Of a DNA stretch of 64,000 bases, positions 50,361-58,752 are shown one piece after another. The number at the start of each line of letters is the position of its first letter. Position 1 is the first letter of the stretch. The translations under genes were made by a program, and so were the position numbers. The notes under the pieces were generated by a model. It was not told the origin of the DNA. It saw only the letters and a program-made list of their open reading frames with translations, and did no database searches. This DNA comes from Paenibacillus_Z sp042653205. GTDB taxonomy: Bacteria > Bacillota > Bacilli > Paenibacillales > Paenibacillaceae. The DNA lies in assembly GCF_042653205.1 (NCBI RefSeq), contig NZ_JBHSHY010000003.1:176734-240733 (forward strand), written 5' to 3'.

Positions 50361-51238
50361 CCGGTCTCTCTCCCTTCCCCGCGAACGAACGCTTTCATCT
50401 GCGCTTCCGAAAACCGAGGCGCGTAATGCGCGTACAGGCGGAAAGGCGATTCGCGTCCGTCCGGCTCCGCGAACCTGTGCGTCAGCAGAACGTTGTACAC
50501 GTTATCGGCATGCGGATCCCCCGGAGGGAGGTGGAAGCGATAGTCCGTCGCGACGGCGTCGCCTTCGGCAAGCTGCGCTGGGTACGCCGCCCGGTCCGTC
50601 GGCGGGCCGTCGAAACGGCCGTCGGCCCCGATGTCGCCCAGATCCCCCGTGACGTTCACCTCGTACGAGAACGCGTCGCCGAGCTCGCCCAGCCACGCGG
50701 ACGTCGTCGACGTCAGCGCCGCGGGACGCGCCGCGCGGACGGAACCAAAGCCGGAGTTGTCGCTGGAACCGCCCGACGACATCATGGTCACAGGGCCGCC
50801 GCCCGGCGCTGGCGGATAATCGTCCCGGTACACGATGATTTCGCCCACGTCCATCCGCTTCGTCCCGCCGTCGCGGAACGTGACGTCGACTTCGCGCACG
50901 ACGAGCGGCGGAAGCGCCGCCTCCCGCTCGGGAGCCGACCTATAGTACCCGGAGAGGCGGTAGATCGTTTGACGATTCAGCTCCTGGTAGACCGCGGCGG
51001 GGGCGAACGCCAGCGACGGCAGCCCTTCCGCGCGGATCCAGGCGATCTCCCGCTTATCGTCCTTGTTGGCGACATAGTACAAATCGAACGCCACGTACGG
51101 CGTATCCATCGCTTCGATCCGGTGCGTCAAAAAGCGGCCTTCCGGCAGCCGGTAATGCCGGTTGTAGGCAAAATTGCCAATCCAGCTCGCCGCGATCAGC
51201 ACCGCCGCGATGCCGTATACGGCGAATCGTCTCTTCAT
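50357..51238 (-). CDS. Membrane-anchored protein of unknown function
   Basis: The 293-residue protein begins with a signal-anchor (MKRRFAVYGIAAVLIAASWIGNFAYN) and continues as an extracytoplasmic, Tyr/Arg-rich beta-type domain (HYRLPEGRFLTHRIEAMDTPYVAFDLYYVANK...). There is no Cys for lipidation. The ATG at 51238 was chosen because a GGAG/GGGGGGAG region precedes it and the signal-anchor follows at once; the open frame to 51406 is unsupported. A TATTAT box lies about 40 bases upstream. The next gene overlaps it by four bases. No family was recognised. Confidence 0.72.
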   Translation of the reverse strand: MKRRFAVYGIAAVLIAASWIGNFAYNRHYRLPEGRFLTHRIEAMDTPYVAFDLYYVANKDDKREIAWIRAEGLPSLAFAPAAVYQELNRQTIYRLSGYYRSAPEREAALPPLVVREVDVTFRDGGTKRMDVGEIIVYRDDYPPAPGGGPVTMMSSGGSSDNSGFGSVRAARPAALTSTTSAWLGELGDAFSYEVNVTGDLGDIGADGRFDGPPTDRAAYPAQLAEGDAVATDYRFHLPPGDPHADNVYNVLLTHRFAEPDGRESPFRLYAHYAPRFSEAQMKAFVRGEGRETG

Positions 51239-51403
51239 CTCCGGTCGCTCCCCCCTTACGAACTGACTCTCGTAAAGGATAATACTTCCAGACGAGCGAA
51301 ATGTTTCGCGAAAAACCGGCCTTCGCCCCGCTCCTCGCGGGAAGGGGGTATCCGCTTCCTTGGCGCTCTTCAGCGGCCTGCTGCGCGCGATCGAGGACAA
51401 CCA

Positions 51404-51447
51404 CAAAAAAACGGTTCCCCAAGCTCCATACGGAGCGGGGAAACCGC
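51404..51447 (-). terminator. Intrinsic terminator of the alpha/beta hydrolase gene
   Basis: On the minus strand CGGTTTCCCC pairs with GGGGAACCG, with inner CTCC/GGAG, followed by seven T. Confidence 0.9.
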
Positions 51448-51472
51448 TTGTGCCGCGCGTGCCGCCGTCTGC

Positions 51473-52336
51473 TTAACGGACGTGCTCGCCCAGAAACCGC
51501 TTGATCAGCGCCGCGCTGAGTTCCAGGTCCTCTTCGAGCGGGAAGTGGCCCGTGCTCAGCAGATGCACCTCGGCGTCCGGGAGGTCCCTCCGGAAGGCGA
51601 GCGCGCCGTCCGGTCCGAAGAACAGATCGCGCTGCCCCCAGGCAATCAGCGCCGGCGGACGATGCGTACGGAAATATTCCTGCCAGACGGGATACTGCTT
51701 CAGATTGTTCCGGTAATCGTAGAAGAGCGCCAGCTGGATATCCGCGTTCCCCGGGCGGTCCAGGACGAACTGATCCTGGTTCCACGCGTCGGGGCTGACC
51801 CGCTCCGGATGCCGCGTGCCCTCCACGTACTGCAGCTTGGTGAACGCCGGCGACAGGAGCCCCAGCATATTGTTCCGCTTCGCCTCATCCGCCGGGTTGC
51901 TCCAGTAAGCCCGGATCGGCGCCCACGACGGCAGAATCCCTTCCTCGTAGGCGTTGCCGTTCTGCGACACGATCGCCTGCACCCGTTCCGGGTGCTTGGC
52001 GGCCAGCCGGAAGCCGACCGGTGCGCCGTAATCGTGCACGTAGAGGCTGTAACGGTCCAGTCCGAGCGTTTCCGTAAACGCGCCGATCAGCTCGGCAAGG
52101 CGGTCGAACGTATATTCGAACGCCTCGGGCGACGGCTGGTCCGAATTGCCGAAGCCCGGGTAGTCGGGCGCGATGACGCGATAGTCCGAGGCCAGCTCGG
52201 GAATCAGATTCCGAAACATATGGGACGAGGACGGAAAGCCGTGCAGCAGCAGCAAGACGGGGGCGCCGGCTTTGCCGGCCTCCCGGTAAAAGATACGAAT
52301 GCCATCGACTTCCGCCGATTTGTAGTGTATGGACAT
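51473..52336 (-). CDS. Alpha/beta hydrolase (epoxide hydrolase / haloalkane dehalogenase-like)
   Basis: The 287-residue enzyme has an alpha/beta hydrolase fold: oxyanion region LLHGFPSSSHMFRNLIPEL, nucleophile elbow VHDYGAPVGFRLA with Asp (D in HDYGA) as nucleophile, a cap domain, and the acid/His part DLFFGPDGA and STGHFPLEED. An Asp nucleophile is the mark of epoxide hydrolases and haloalkane dehalogenases. GAGGTGA precedes the ATG at 52336; the frame to 52444 overlaps the promoter and is rejected. It is divergent from a TetR regulator whose predicted operator sits inside its promoter, so it is probably induced by its substrate. Confidence 0.92.
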   Translation of the reverse strand: MSIHYKSAEVDGIRIFYREAGKAGAPVLLLLHGFPSSSHMFRNLIPELASDYRVIAPDYPGFGNSDQPSPEAFEYTFDRLAELIGAFTETLGLDRYSLYVHDYGAPVGFRLAAKHPERVQAIVSQNGNAYEEGILPSWAPIRAYWSNPADEAKRNNMLGLLSPAFTKLQYVEGTRHPERVSPDAWNQDQFVLDRPGNADIQLALFYDYRNNLKQYPVWQEYFRTHRPPALIAWGQRDLFFGPDGALAFRRDLPDAEVHLLSTGHFPLEEDLELSAALIKRFLGEHVR

Positions 52337-52435
52337 CGGGGTCACCTCATACATAGAATGGTTGATCATGCGGTTGAACTTTATGGGCTGGACTCGGGAC
52401 GCCGTGACATCGAAGCCAACCGAACCTCGAATTAA

Positions 52436-52464
52436 ATTATACATACAGGTCTGTATAGTTTCAA
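52436..52464 (-). promoter_or_regulatory. Hydrolase promoter with TetR-type operator in the spacer
   Basis: On the minus strand TTGAAA (52459-52464), exactly 17 bp, TATAAT (52436-52441) form a near-consensus promoter. The inverted repeat ATACAG-GT-CTGTAT (52443-52456, plus strand) fills the spacer. A bound TetR dimer would block RNA polymerase. Confidence 0.85.
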
Positions 52465-52507
52465 CCTAAAAAATTTTTCCTTGCTGTCATTCCGTCCGCC
52501 GCCACGT

Positions 52508-52565
52508 TTGCGCGCAGGTACGTTTACGGTTACAATAGCGGATATAGACAAGTCGGTATAGTTTC
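52508..52565 (+). promoter_or_regulatory. tetR promoter with second TetR-type operator
   Basis: TTGCGC (52508-52513), 17 bp, TACAAT (52531-52536) form the promoter of the TetR gene. An operator-like sequence at 52543-52565 (TATAGACAAGTCGGTATAG, then TTTC) shares GTCKGTATAGTTTC with the site in the hydrolase promoter and would cover +1, so autorepression is likely. Confidence 0.75.
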
Positions 52566-52612
52566 GAGCCGCGCGACGCCCCGTCGCCCGGCGGGAATGG
52601 GAGTCCTGCGCA

Positions 52613-53173
52613 ATGAACCGAAGCAAAAAAGACCATATCCTGAACGTCGCCTCGGAGCTCTTTTACAAGAACGGCATCCGCGCGACGGGCGTCGATCAGG
52701 TCGTCGCCGCGTCCAATATCGCCAAGATGACGCTGTACAACCATTTTCCGTCCAAGGACGACTTGGTGCAAGCGTACCTGCTCCGGCACGACGAGCGGTG
52801 GCGCGCTTGGTTCGAGGCGGCCGTCGCGGAATCGGCCGCGACGCCGAAGGAACGGCTGCTCGCCGTCTACGACGTGCTCGGCCGGTGGTTCGACGAGCCC
52901 GGCTTCAACGGCTGCGCCTTCCTCAAGACGGCCTCGGAATACGCCGACCCCGCGCATCCGTACTACGAAGCGGCGCACCGCTACAAGTCGCATCTGAAGA
53001 CGTACCTCGCGGAGCTCGCCGGCCAATTGGACGAAGCGAACCGGGAGGAACTATCCGGCGGGCTCTACCTGCTCGCGGAGGGCGCCATCGCCGCCAGGAT
53101 GCTCCGGACCGATCCGGACGCGGCCCGTCATGCGCGCGCAACGGCCGAGCTGCTCCTGGCGCGGTACGATTGA
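52613..53173 (+). CDS. TetR/AcrR family transcriptional regulator
   Basis: The 186-residue repressor has an N-terminal helix-turn-helix (KKDHILNVASELFYKNGIRATGVDQVVAASNIAKMTLYNHFPSKDDLVQAYL, about residues 5-55) and an all-helical ligand domain with FNGCAFLKTASEY, typical of a subgroup often beside hydrolases or reductases. GGGAG precedes the ATG. It is divergent from the alpha/beta hydrolase and has predicted sites in both promoters. No terminator of its own is clear; the convergent hairpin at 53204-53257 may serve. Confidence 0.94.
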   Translation: MNRSKKDHILNVASELFYKNGIRATGVDQVVAASNIAKMTLYNHFPSKDDLVQAYLLRHDERWRAWFEAAVAESAATPKERLLAVYDVLGRWFDEPGFNGCAFLKTASEYADPAHPYYEAAHRYKSHLKTYLAELAGQLDEANREELSGGLYLLAEGAIAARMLRTDPDAARHARATAELLLARYD

Positions 53174-53203
53174 GCGGGCCTGCCTCGCGAATCCGGGCAT
53201 GCC

Positions 53204-53257
53204 AAAAAAACGCGAGCGGCAGCGCTGGACTTTCTCGTCCAGGGCTGCCGCTCGCGT
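53204..53257 (-). terminator. Intrinsic terminator of the phosphoester operon
   Basis: A long stem (ACGCGAGCGGCAG and its complement, with inner CTGGAC/GTCCAG) is followed on the minus strand by seven T. It sits between the convergent tetR and GDPD-like genes. Confidence 0.93.
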
Positions 53258-53275
53258 TCGTCTATTGGCTTGCCA

Positions 53276-54052
53276 TCACGCGTTCGGCGCCGTCCATTCG
53301 CGCTTCGCGCGGAGCAGCGTCTCCACGTCCCGCGACGTGATGGAGCCGACGCCCCAATCCGCGTACCGGCGCATGAGCGCTTCGTCTTCGACGGTCCAGA
53401 CATAGACCGGCAGCCCGCGCTCGGCGGCGTAATCGACGAACGCCTTCGTCGCGATGCCGTGATAGACGTTGATACCGGAGCAGCCGGCCGCGAGCGCATC
53501 CTCGCGGGTGATGGCCATGGCTTCGTCGTACGGCAGCGTCTTGAACAGCTCGACATCCGCGTTCAGCATCCGGCGCAGCTCCGGCTCCAGCGTCCGGGCA
53601 AGCAGCGCGCGGTCGCGCTGGCAGCCGGAATAGAACGCGCGGTCCTCCAGCCCGAACTTCCGGACGAGCGCGGCCGCGGGTTCGATCGCCTCGTCGACCT
53701 TCAGGTCGAGATTGATGCTCTTGCCCGAAGCCTGGACGAGCGGCAGGATGTCTTCCAGCTTCAGCAGGCGAAACGTCTCCCGTTCCCCGCCTTCGCGTCC
53801 GCCCTGATCCGCGAGCAGCAGAAGCCCGCTCAATTCCGCGTACGTCATCTCCGCAATGCTGGCAACCGGCCCATCGGCGGTCGGCAGCTCGTCGTCGTGC
53901 GCCAGGACGGCGATGCCGTCTTTCGTGACGCGGATGTCCTCCTCCACCACGTCGGCGCCGAGGTCCAGCCCCGCGCGAACCGATCGCAGCGTATGCGGCG
54001 CGATGCCCATGCATCCGGCATGTGCCGTTACTAACGGAAACCGGCGATTCAT
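53276..54052 (-). CDS. Glycerophosphodiester phosphodiesterase family protein (atypical motif)
   Basis: The 258-residue protein has the GDPD TIM-barrel: H11 in TAHAG, EEDIRVTKDG (E37/E38, D39) and AHDDELPTADG (H52), then SINLDLKVDE and the C-terminal GLPVYVWTVEDEALMRRYADWGVGSITSR. Two positions deviate: the usual HRG is HAG, so the catalytic-site Arg is absent, and the usual ENT after it is PHT. It may therefore hydrolyse a different phosphodiester or be altered in activity. It closes the LacI-headed operon after a metallophosphoesterase-like gene. AAAAGGAG precedes the ATG. Confidence 0.87.
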   Translation of the reverse strand: MNRRFPLVTAHAGCMGIAPHTLRSVRAGLDLGADVVEEDIRVTKDGIAVLAHDDELPTADGPVASIAEMTYAELSGLLLLADQGGREGGERETFRLLKLEDILPLVQASGKSINLDLKVDEAIEPAAALVRKFGLEDRAFYSGCQRDRALLARTLEPELRRMLNADVELFKTLPYDEAMAITREDALAAGCSGINVYHGIATKAFVDYAAERGLPVYVWTVEDEALMRRYADWGVGSITSRDVETLLRAKREWTAPNA

Positions 54053-54143
54053 ATCGATCGACTCCTTTTCGGTATAACGGCCTTCACGGCCTTCTCACTT
54101 CTCGATTCTCGCAGCTCATTCCTGTCCCCTCCGGACAAGATGC

Positions 54144-55139
54144 TTACTTCGCGTCCCAATAAATCGCGTTCGTGAACGCGATCGTCGTCCGAACGCCCCG
54201 CACCGTGCCCTTCAGCTCCGCCCGGATCCACGTCAGCGCGCCGGCGGGAATATCGAAGCGGTAATCGCGCTGGGACGGCTCCGCGCGCAGCTCGCCGAGC
54301 ACGCCGGCATTGCTCGTCAGGATAACCTCGTACCCCGCGTCCGGGAACGCCCACAGCCCGCTTCGGGCCTCGAAATCCACGGATGCGACGGCCTCGTGCC
54401 GCCAGCCGCGCGCCTCCTTCGGCACGCGGTCGCCGATGCGGTAATTCGCCGTCTCCGACCGCAGCTCCAGCGTCAGCAGCGGGCCCATCGTGACCGCGGC
54501 CCGGCCCGCGGCGAGCGCCCGCGCCGCCTGTTCCGTCACGGAGCCTTCCCCCTCGTCCAGCAGCAGGTACGTGACTGAGACGGGATCGTCCGTCGCTTCC
54601 TGCGCGTGCCAGTCCCGTCCGGACGTCGCCGCGATCCGGTACCCTTCGTTCAGCTTATCCGTCCACAACCGGAAGGCGCGGGCGTTGTCCGTCTTGATCG
54701 ACGGGAACATGCCCGACCAGACCTCGATATAATCGAGGGCCTGCCAGTCGCGGATGTCGAACTCCCAGAAGCAGCCCGTGCACATCGGGCTCCCGATGCG
54801 GAACGGATGCGCCATGCCGGCGATGCCGCCGGCGGCGTGGACCCGCGCGATGCCCGCATCGATGTCGCCCGGAACCGCGGGACGCCAATCCACGAAATCG
54901 GTCAGCCCGATCGTGACCATATGGCCGAAGAACGTCGTCCACTCCATGCCGGAGACGATCGCGACGCCGGTCTCCCGCTCGACGTCCTCTTTGCCCCGCA
55001 GGCCCGTCATCGTGTTGTGGTCGGTCAGCGCGACGCACTCGAAGCCGAGCGCCTTCGCGCCGTGCGCAAGCTCGGACAGGGACTGCCGGCCGTCGCTATG
55101 AAACGTATGGCTGTGCAATTCGCAAGCTATCCAGCGCAT
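54144..55139 (-). CDS. CehA/McbA-type PHP-domain metallohydrolase (catalytic half)
   Basis: The 331-residue protein contains a PHP domain with the metal-binding motifs ELHSHTFHSDGR, VALTDHNT, VSGMEWTTFFGH, GMAHPFR and TSGRDWHA. It matches the catalytic part of CehA/McbA metallohydrolases, which cleave carbamate, phosphoester or related bonds. The usual N-terminal beta domain of these proteins is absent here and is instead encoded by the gene just upstream. AGGAGG precedes the ATG at 55139. Context (ABC importer, GDPD-like gene) suggests a phosphoester substrate. Confidence 0.88.
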   Translation of the reverse strand: MRWIACELHSHTFHSDGRQSLSELAHGAKALGFECVALTDHNTMTGLRGKEDVERETGVAIVSGMEWTTFFGHMVTIGLTDFVDWRPAVPGDIDAGIARVHAAGGIAGMAHPFRIGSPMCTGCFWEFDIRDWQALDYIEVWSGMFPSIKTDNARAFRLWTDKLNEGYRIAATSGRDWHAQEATDDPVSVTYLLLDEGEGSVTEQAARALAAGRAAVTMGPLLTLELRSETANYRIGDRVPKEARGWRHEAVASVDFEARSGLWAFPDAGYEVILTSNAGVLGELRAEPSQRDYRFDIPAGALTWIRAELKGTVRGVRTTIAFTNAIYWDAK

Positions 55140-55144
55140 GATCG

Positions 55145-55609
55145 TCAAGCCTCCTCGTGATGAATTCGCAGCCGGTAGCGGCAGCTCTCCGTCACGATCG
55201 CGTGCAGGCTCAGCGTGACGCGCCACAAACCGGCGGCCAGCTCGCCCGCGGCGAAGCCCGGCGATGCCTCCGACGCGCCGATGAACAGCCGCTGCTCAGG
55301 GTCGTGGCGATGGCCCGCGCCGCGATGCCCGGCCGGATCGTCGACGGAGAGGGTGATCAGATTTTTCAGCGGCAGGAACGACTCCCAGCGGCCCATGACC
55401 AGCTCCCGCTGCGCCGGCTCCGTATACTTGTCCACGCCTTCCGCGATCAGCACCTTCGCCCGCTCCCGGTCCATGAGGTTCTTCGGCTCATACGCGAAAT
55501 CGAGGCGCAGCATGCCGCCCGGACGGTCCAGCTGGAAGGCGTACGTAATATGCGTCTTCGAACAGACGAATCCGGCCGTTCCTTCCGCTTCCAAGAGCAG
55601 CCGCGTCAT
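55145..55609 (-). CDS. Separate beta-domain protein matching the N-terminal half of CehA/McbA proteins
   Basis: The 154-residue protein has no signal peptide. It shows FQLDRPGGMLRLDFAYEPKNL near the start and then LITLSVDDPAGHRG, QRLFIGASEASPGFAAGELAAGLWRVTLSLHAI and CRYRLRI. This succession corresponds to the N-terminal domain that precedes PHP in single-chain CehA/McbA proteins. The stop at 55145 is five bases before the PHP gene's ATG, and its own ATG overlaps the permease stop (ATGA). The two products probably work as a complex. Assignment rests on remembered family pattern. Confidence 0.72.
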   Translation of the reverse strand: MTRLLLEAEGTAGFVCSKTHITYAFQLDRPGGMLRLDFAYEPKNLMDRERAKVLIAEGVDKYTEPAQRELVMGRWESFLPLKNLITLSVDDPAGHRGAGHRHDPEQRLFIGASEASPGFAAGELAAGLWRVTLSLHAIVTESCRYRLRIHHEEA

Positions 55610-56451
55610 GCGGAACGCCCCCCCTCGTCCTTGATCATGCTGCGAATGTAGAAGTAGCCCATGATGGAGCAGAGCAGGAACGTGAAGAACGCCAGCGCCG
55701 ACGCCTGCTGCTTCTCCTGGAATACGCCGAAGATTTGCTCCATCGACACGCCCAGCATTTGCGGCGCGTTCGGTCCGAGCAAGAACGGCGCGGTGAACGA
55801 GCCGATGACGCCCATGAAGACGAACGTGACCGCTACGAGCAGCGTCTTGTAGGTCAGGGGCAGAATGAACCGTATGAACAATCGGAACCGGTTCGCGCCC
55901 ACGTCCTTCGCGCTCTCGATGACCGCGTCGGGCACGCCCGACATGGCGGAGCCGAGCAGCATCGTCGTGAACGGGATGTTGAACCACAGCTGGGCGATGA
56001 TGATGCCTTTCATATCGAAAATGATGCGCGGAATGTCGCCGCCGCCCAGCAGCAGCACCCAGCGGGACAGCCAGCCGTGGTTGCCGAGCAGCTGGATCAG
56101 GCCGTACGTCGCGATCACGGACGGGATGAACATCGGAATCATGTACATGTTGCTGATCCAGGCCACCAGCTTGCTTTTGTTGAACCGCATGTACGCCGCC
56201 AGCACATAGCTGACGAGCAGCACGATCACGACCGAGATTACCGTGACTTCCAGGGTGAAGACGATGTTGGCGCGCATCAGTTTATCCGTGAACAGGAACT
56301 TATAATTCGACAGGTCGTAGCCGCCTTCCTCGTTCGTTAAGCTTTCCTTGAGCGAGACGAAGATCGGCACGACCACGGTGACGAACAGCAGAAGGAAAGA
56401 GGGGATGACCAGAATCAAGCCCAGTATCCCCATTTTTACCGGTTTTCTCAT
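55606..56451 (-). CDS. ABC transporter permease (PotB/UgpA-like)
   Basis: The 281-residue protein has six membrane segments and the loop GVPDAVIESAKDVGANRFRLFIRFILPLTYKTLL of the spermidine/putrescine-iron-phosphonate permease class. It overlaps both neighbours by four bases (ATGA), so it is tightly coupled with the binding protein and the beta-domain gene. It forms the importer with the permease at 58753 and ATPase at 57682. Confidence 0.94.
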   Translation of the reverse strand: MRKPVKMGILGLILVIPSFLLLFVTVVVPIFVSLKESLTNEEGGYDLSNYKFLFTDKLMRANIVFTLEVTVISVVIVLLVSYVLAAYMRFNKSKLVAWISNMYMIPMFIPSVIATYGLIQLLGNHGWLSRWVLLLGGGDIPRIIFDMKGIIIAQLWFNIPFTTMLLGSAMSGVPDAVIESAKDVGANRFRLFIRFILPLTYKTLLVAVTFVFMGVIGSFTAPFLLGPNAPQMLGVSMEQIFGVFQEKQQASALAFFTFLLCSIMGYFYIRSMIKDEGGRSA

Positions 56452-57641
56452 TGCGCCGCTACTTCGCTCTGCCAGCGTTTGTTGATTTCATTGCCGAGGT
56501 CGCCGATGTTGAACGTCCGGAAGCCTTCCGCCACGTCTTTGAAGGAATCCTGGATGTCCTGCGGCATGTCCGACAGCTTGATGCCCGGGAAGCCGTGCAT
56601 TTTGGTCACGACGACGGATTGCGCTTCAGGGGACAGCACGAAGTTCAGGAACTCGTTGACCGCGTCCTTCTTGTCGGACAGCTTCGGCACCATCAGGTAC
56701 GTCGGACCGCCGTTGAAGCCCGGGGTGATTTGCGAGATTTTGGTCGTGTCCGGCAGCTGGCCGTTTTCGATTTGCTCGAGCGCCATGTCCGACCAAGCCG
56801 GGATCATGTCTACCTCGCCGCTGATGAGCAGGTCGAGCGTGCCTTGGTTTTTCTTCGGATAGATGCCTTTGCCGTACACGTACTTGCCGAGATCCTTCAG
56901 CGTCTGGAAGCCTGTGTCCCACTGCTGCTCGACGCTCGGATCGTCGTTGTGGATCGCGTCTTCCGGCAGCTTGTCGTACAGCGTCGTCGTGACGAAGGAG
57001 CTTCCCGCGCCGCCCGTGGACGGATCGTTGTACGCGAAGCGCTCCGGATTGGCCTTGATCCATGCGAACAGCTCGTCGAGCGTCTTCGGCGGCGTCTTGA
57101 CTTTGTCGCTGTTATACGCGAGCACGACGGCGGACGAACGGTACGGGACGGCCATATTGGCCACGTCCGTCATCGTGGCGGCTTCGACGTTAGACAGGTT
57201 CGCGATCTTGGCCGGATCGAGCGCGTCCCACAGATCGTCCTTCTGGCCTTGGGTCACGTTGGAGAGGCCGTCTTCGTACAGGTCGATGCCGCCGGAGCCT
57301 TTGCCCGCCTTCTTCGCCGCGAGGATCCGGTCGTACGTCGGCTGCGCGCCCGTGCCGGACGGGATGTACACTTCGTTCACCTTGATGCCCGGGTGATCCT
57401 TCTCGAACATCGGCACGATCGTGTCCCACAGGTTCTTCACGTTCTCGGAGCCCGTGAAGTAGAAGTTGAACTCGACCGGCTTGCCGGACGCGTCCGTCTG
57501 CGCCGCGTTGCCGCCGGCGTTCGCGGCGCCGCCGTTCGATGCGCCGTTATTCGCGGCGCCGTTGCTGCCGCAGCCGGCCAGCAGCGCGGCGGAGAGGGTC
57601 GTTAAAGTCATTATCGTCAGAGCGGATTTCGTACGAAACAT
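56448..57641 (-). CDS. ABC transporter substrate-binding lipoprotein (spermidine/phosphonate/iron class)
   Basis: The 397-residue lipoprotein has a signal with lipobox (LAGC), an Asn/Gly/Ala linker and a type-2 binding fold: EFNFYFTGSENVKNLWDTIVPMFEKDHPGIKV, VPYRSSAVVLAYNSDKVKTPPKTLDELFAW and VDMIPAWSDMALEQIENGQLP. The class binds polyamines, ferric ion, 2-aminoethylphosphonate or glycerol phosphate-like ligands. The neighbouring phosphoesterase-like genes favour a phosphoester or phosphonate. Confidence 0.93.
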   Translation of the reverse strand: MFRTKSALTIMTLTTLSAALLAGCGSNGAANNGASNGGAANAGGNAAQTDASGKPVEFNFYFTGSENVKNLWDTIVPMFEKDHPGIKVNEVYIPSGTGAQPTYDRILAAKKAGKGSGGIDLYEDGLSNVTQGQKDDLWDALDPAKIANLSNVEAATMTDVANMAVPYRSSAVVLAYNSDKVKTPPKTLDELFAWIKANPERFAYNDPSTGGAGSSFVTTTLYDKLPEDAIHNDDPSVEQQWDTGFQTLKDLGKYVYGKGIYPKKNQGTLDLLISGEVDMIPAWSDMALEQIENGQLPDTTKISQITPGFNGGPTYLMVPKLSDKKDAVNEFLNFVLSPEAQSVVVTKMHGFPGIKLSDMPQDIQDSFKDVAEGFRTFNIGDLGNEINKRWQSEVAAQ

Positions 57642-57681
57642 AAATAAGTGCCTCCTTGGCGGTTCGTTTTTTTGGATTGCA

Positions 57682-58719
57682 TCAGGCCTGATCTTCCGGA
57701 TAAGCGAGCACTTTCTTGAAGCCGACAGCGATGCGGTCGCCGGAGTTCAGTTCCTTGACGGCGTCCCGCGGCTGGAACGCGCGGATCACGCCGTGCTCCG
57801 GCAAGTGGATCGTGACTTCGGCGTAGTGGCCGAGCACCATGATCTGCTTGACACTGCCCGTCAGGCCGTCTTCCTCGCGGCCGCCTAGGACAACGTCCTC
57901 CGGCCGTACGGCGAGCCGGACCTTGCCGGACAATTGCTTCGGATTCGGAAACGTCAGCTTCCCTGCGCGGATTTGCCCCTCCGAAACCACCCCTTTCAAG
58001 AAGTTCATTTTGCCGATGAATTGCGCGACGAACAGCGTGTCCGGCCGGTCGTAAATCTCCTGCGGCGTGGCGATCTGTTCGATATGGCCGTGGTTCATGA
58101 CGACGATGCGGTCCGAGATCGACAGCGCCTCTTCCTGGTCGTGGGTGACGAATACCATCGTGAGGCCGGTCTCGGCTTGAATCTCCCGCAGCTCCTCCCG
58201 CATCTCATGCCGCAGCTTGGCGTCGAGCGCGGAGAACGGCTCGTCCAGCAGCAGCACGGCGGGCTTCAGCAGCAGGGACCGCGCCAGCGCGATGCGCTGC
58301 TGCTGGCCGCCAGAGAGCTCGGATGGGAATTTGTTCTCCGATCTCGGCAGACGGACCAGCTCCAGCACGTCCTCCACCGCCTTGCGGATGTCGGATTTCT
58401 TCATCTTGCGTATCTTCAAGCCGAATGCCAGGTTATCGAACACCGTCATGTGCGGCCATAGATTGTAGCCTTGAAACACCATCGAGGTAGGGCGCTTCTC
58501 CGGCGGCGCCTTCAGCACGCTCGTCCCCTCGATGAGAATGTCGCCGGAATCCGGCTCGAGAAAACCGCCGATGCTGCGCAGCACGGTCGTCTTGCCGCAG
58601 CCGGACGGCCCGAGCAGCGTGACCAGCTCGCCTTTGCGCACGTCAAGCGAGATCGACTTGACGCCTTCGCCGGTGTGATACCGTTTCGCCAATTGTTGAA
58701 CCGAAAGCTGAATATCCAT
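57682..58719 (-). CDS. ABC transporter ATP-binding protein with TOBE domain (PotA/UgpC-like)
   Basis: The 345-residue ATPase has Walker A GPSGCGKTT, Q-loop VFQGYNLWPHMTV, signature LSGGQQQRIALARSL, Walker B LLLDEPFSALDAK, H-loop THDQEEA, and a C-terminal TOBE domain (about 270-345: KVRLAVRPEDVVLGG). It energises the two permeases of this operon. It lies between permease and binding-protein genes with gaps of 33-40 bases. Confidence 0.96.
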   Translation of the reverse strand: MDIQLSVQQLAKRYHTGEGVKSISLDVRKGELVTLLGPSGCGKTTVLRSIGGFLEPDSGDILIEGTSVLKAPPEKRPTSMVFQGYNLWPHMTVFDNLAFGLKIRKMKKSDIRKAVEDVLELVRLPRSENKFPSELSGGQQQRIALARSLLLKPAVLLLDEPFSALDAKLRHEMREELREIQAETGLTMVFVTHDQEEALSISDRIVVMNHGHIEQIATPQEIYDRPDTLFVAQFIGKMNFLKGVVSEGQIRAGKLTFPNPKQLSGKVRLAVRPEDVVLGGREEDGLTGSVKQIMVLGHYAEVTIHLPEHGVIRAFQPRDAVKELNSGDRIAVGFKKVLAYPEDQA

Positions 58720-58752
58720 TTGCGCCTCCTTAAGGCCGGGACGCGTCCCGAA

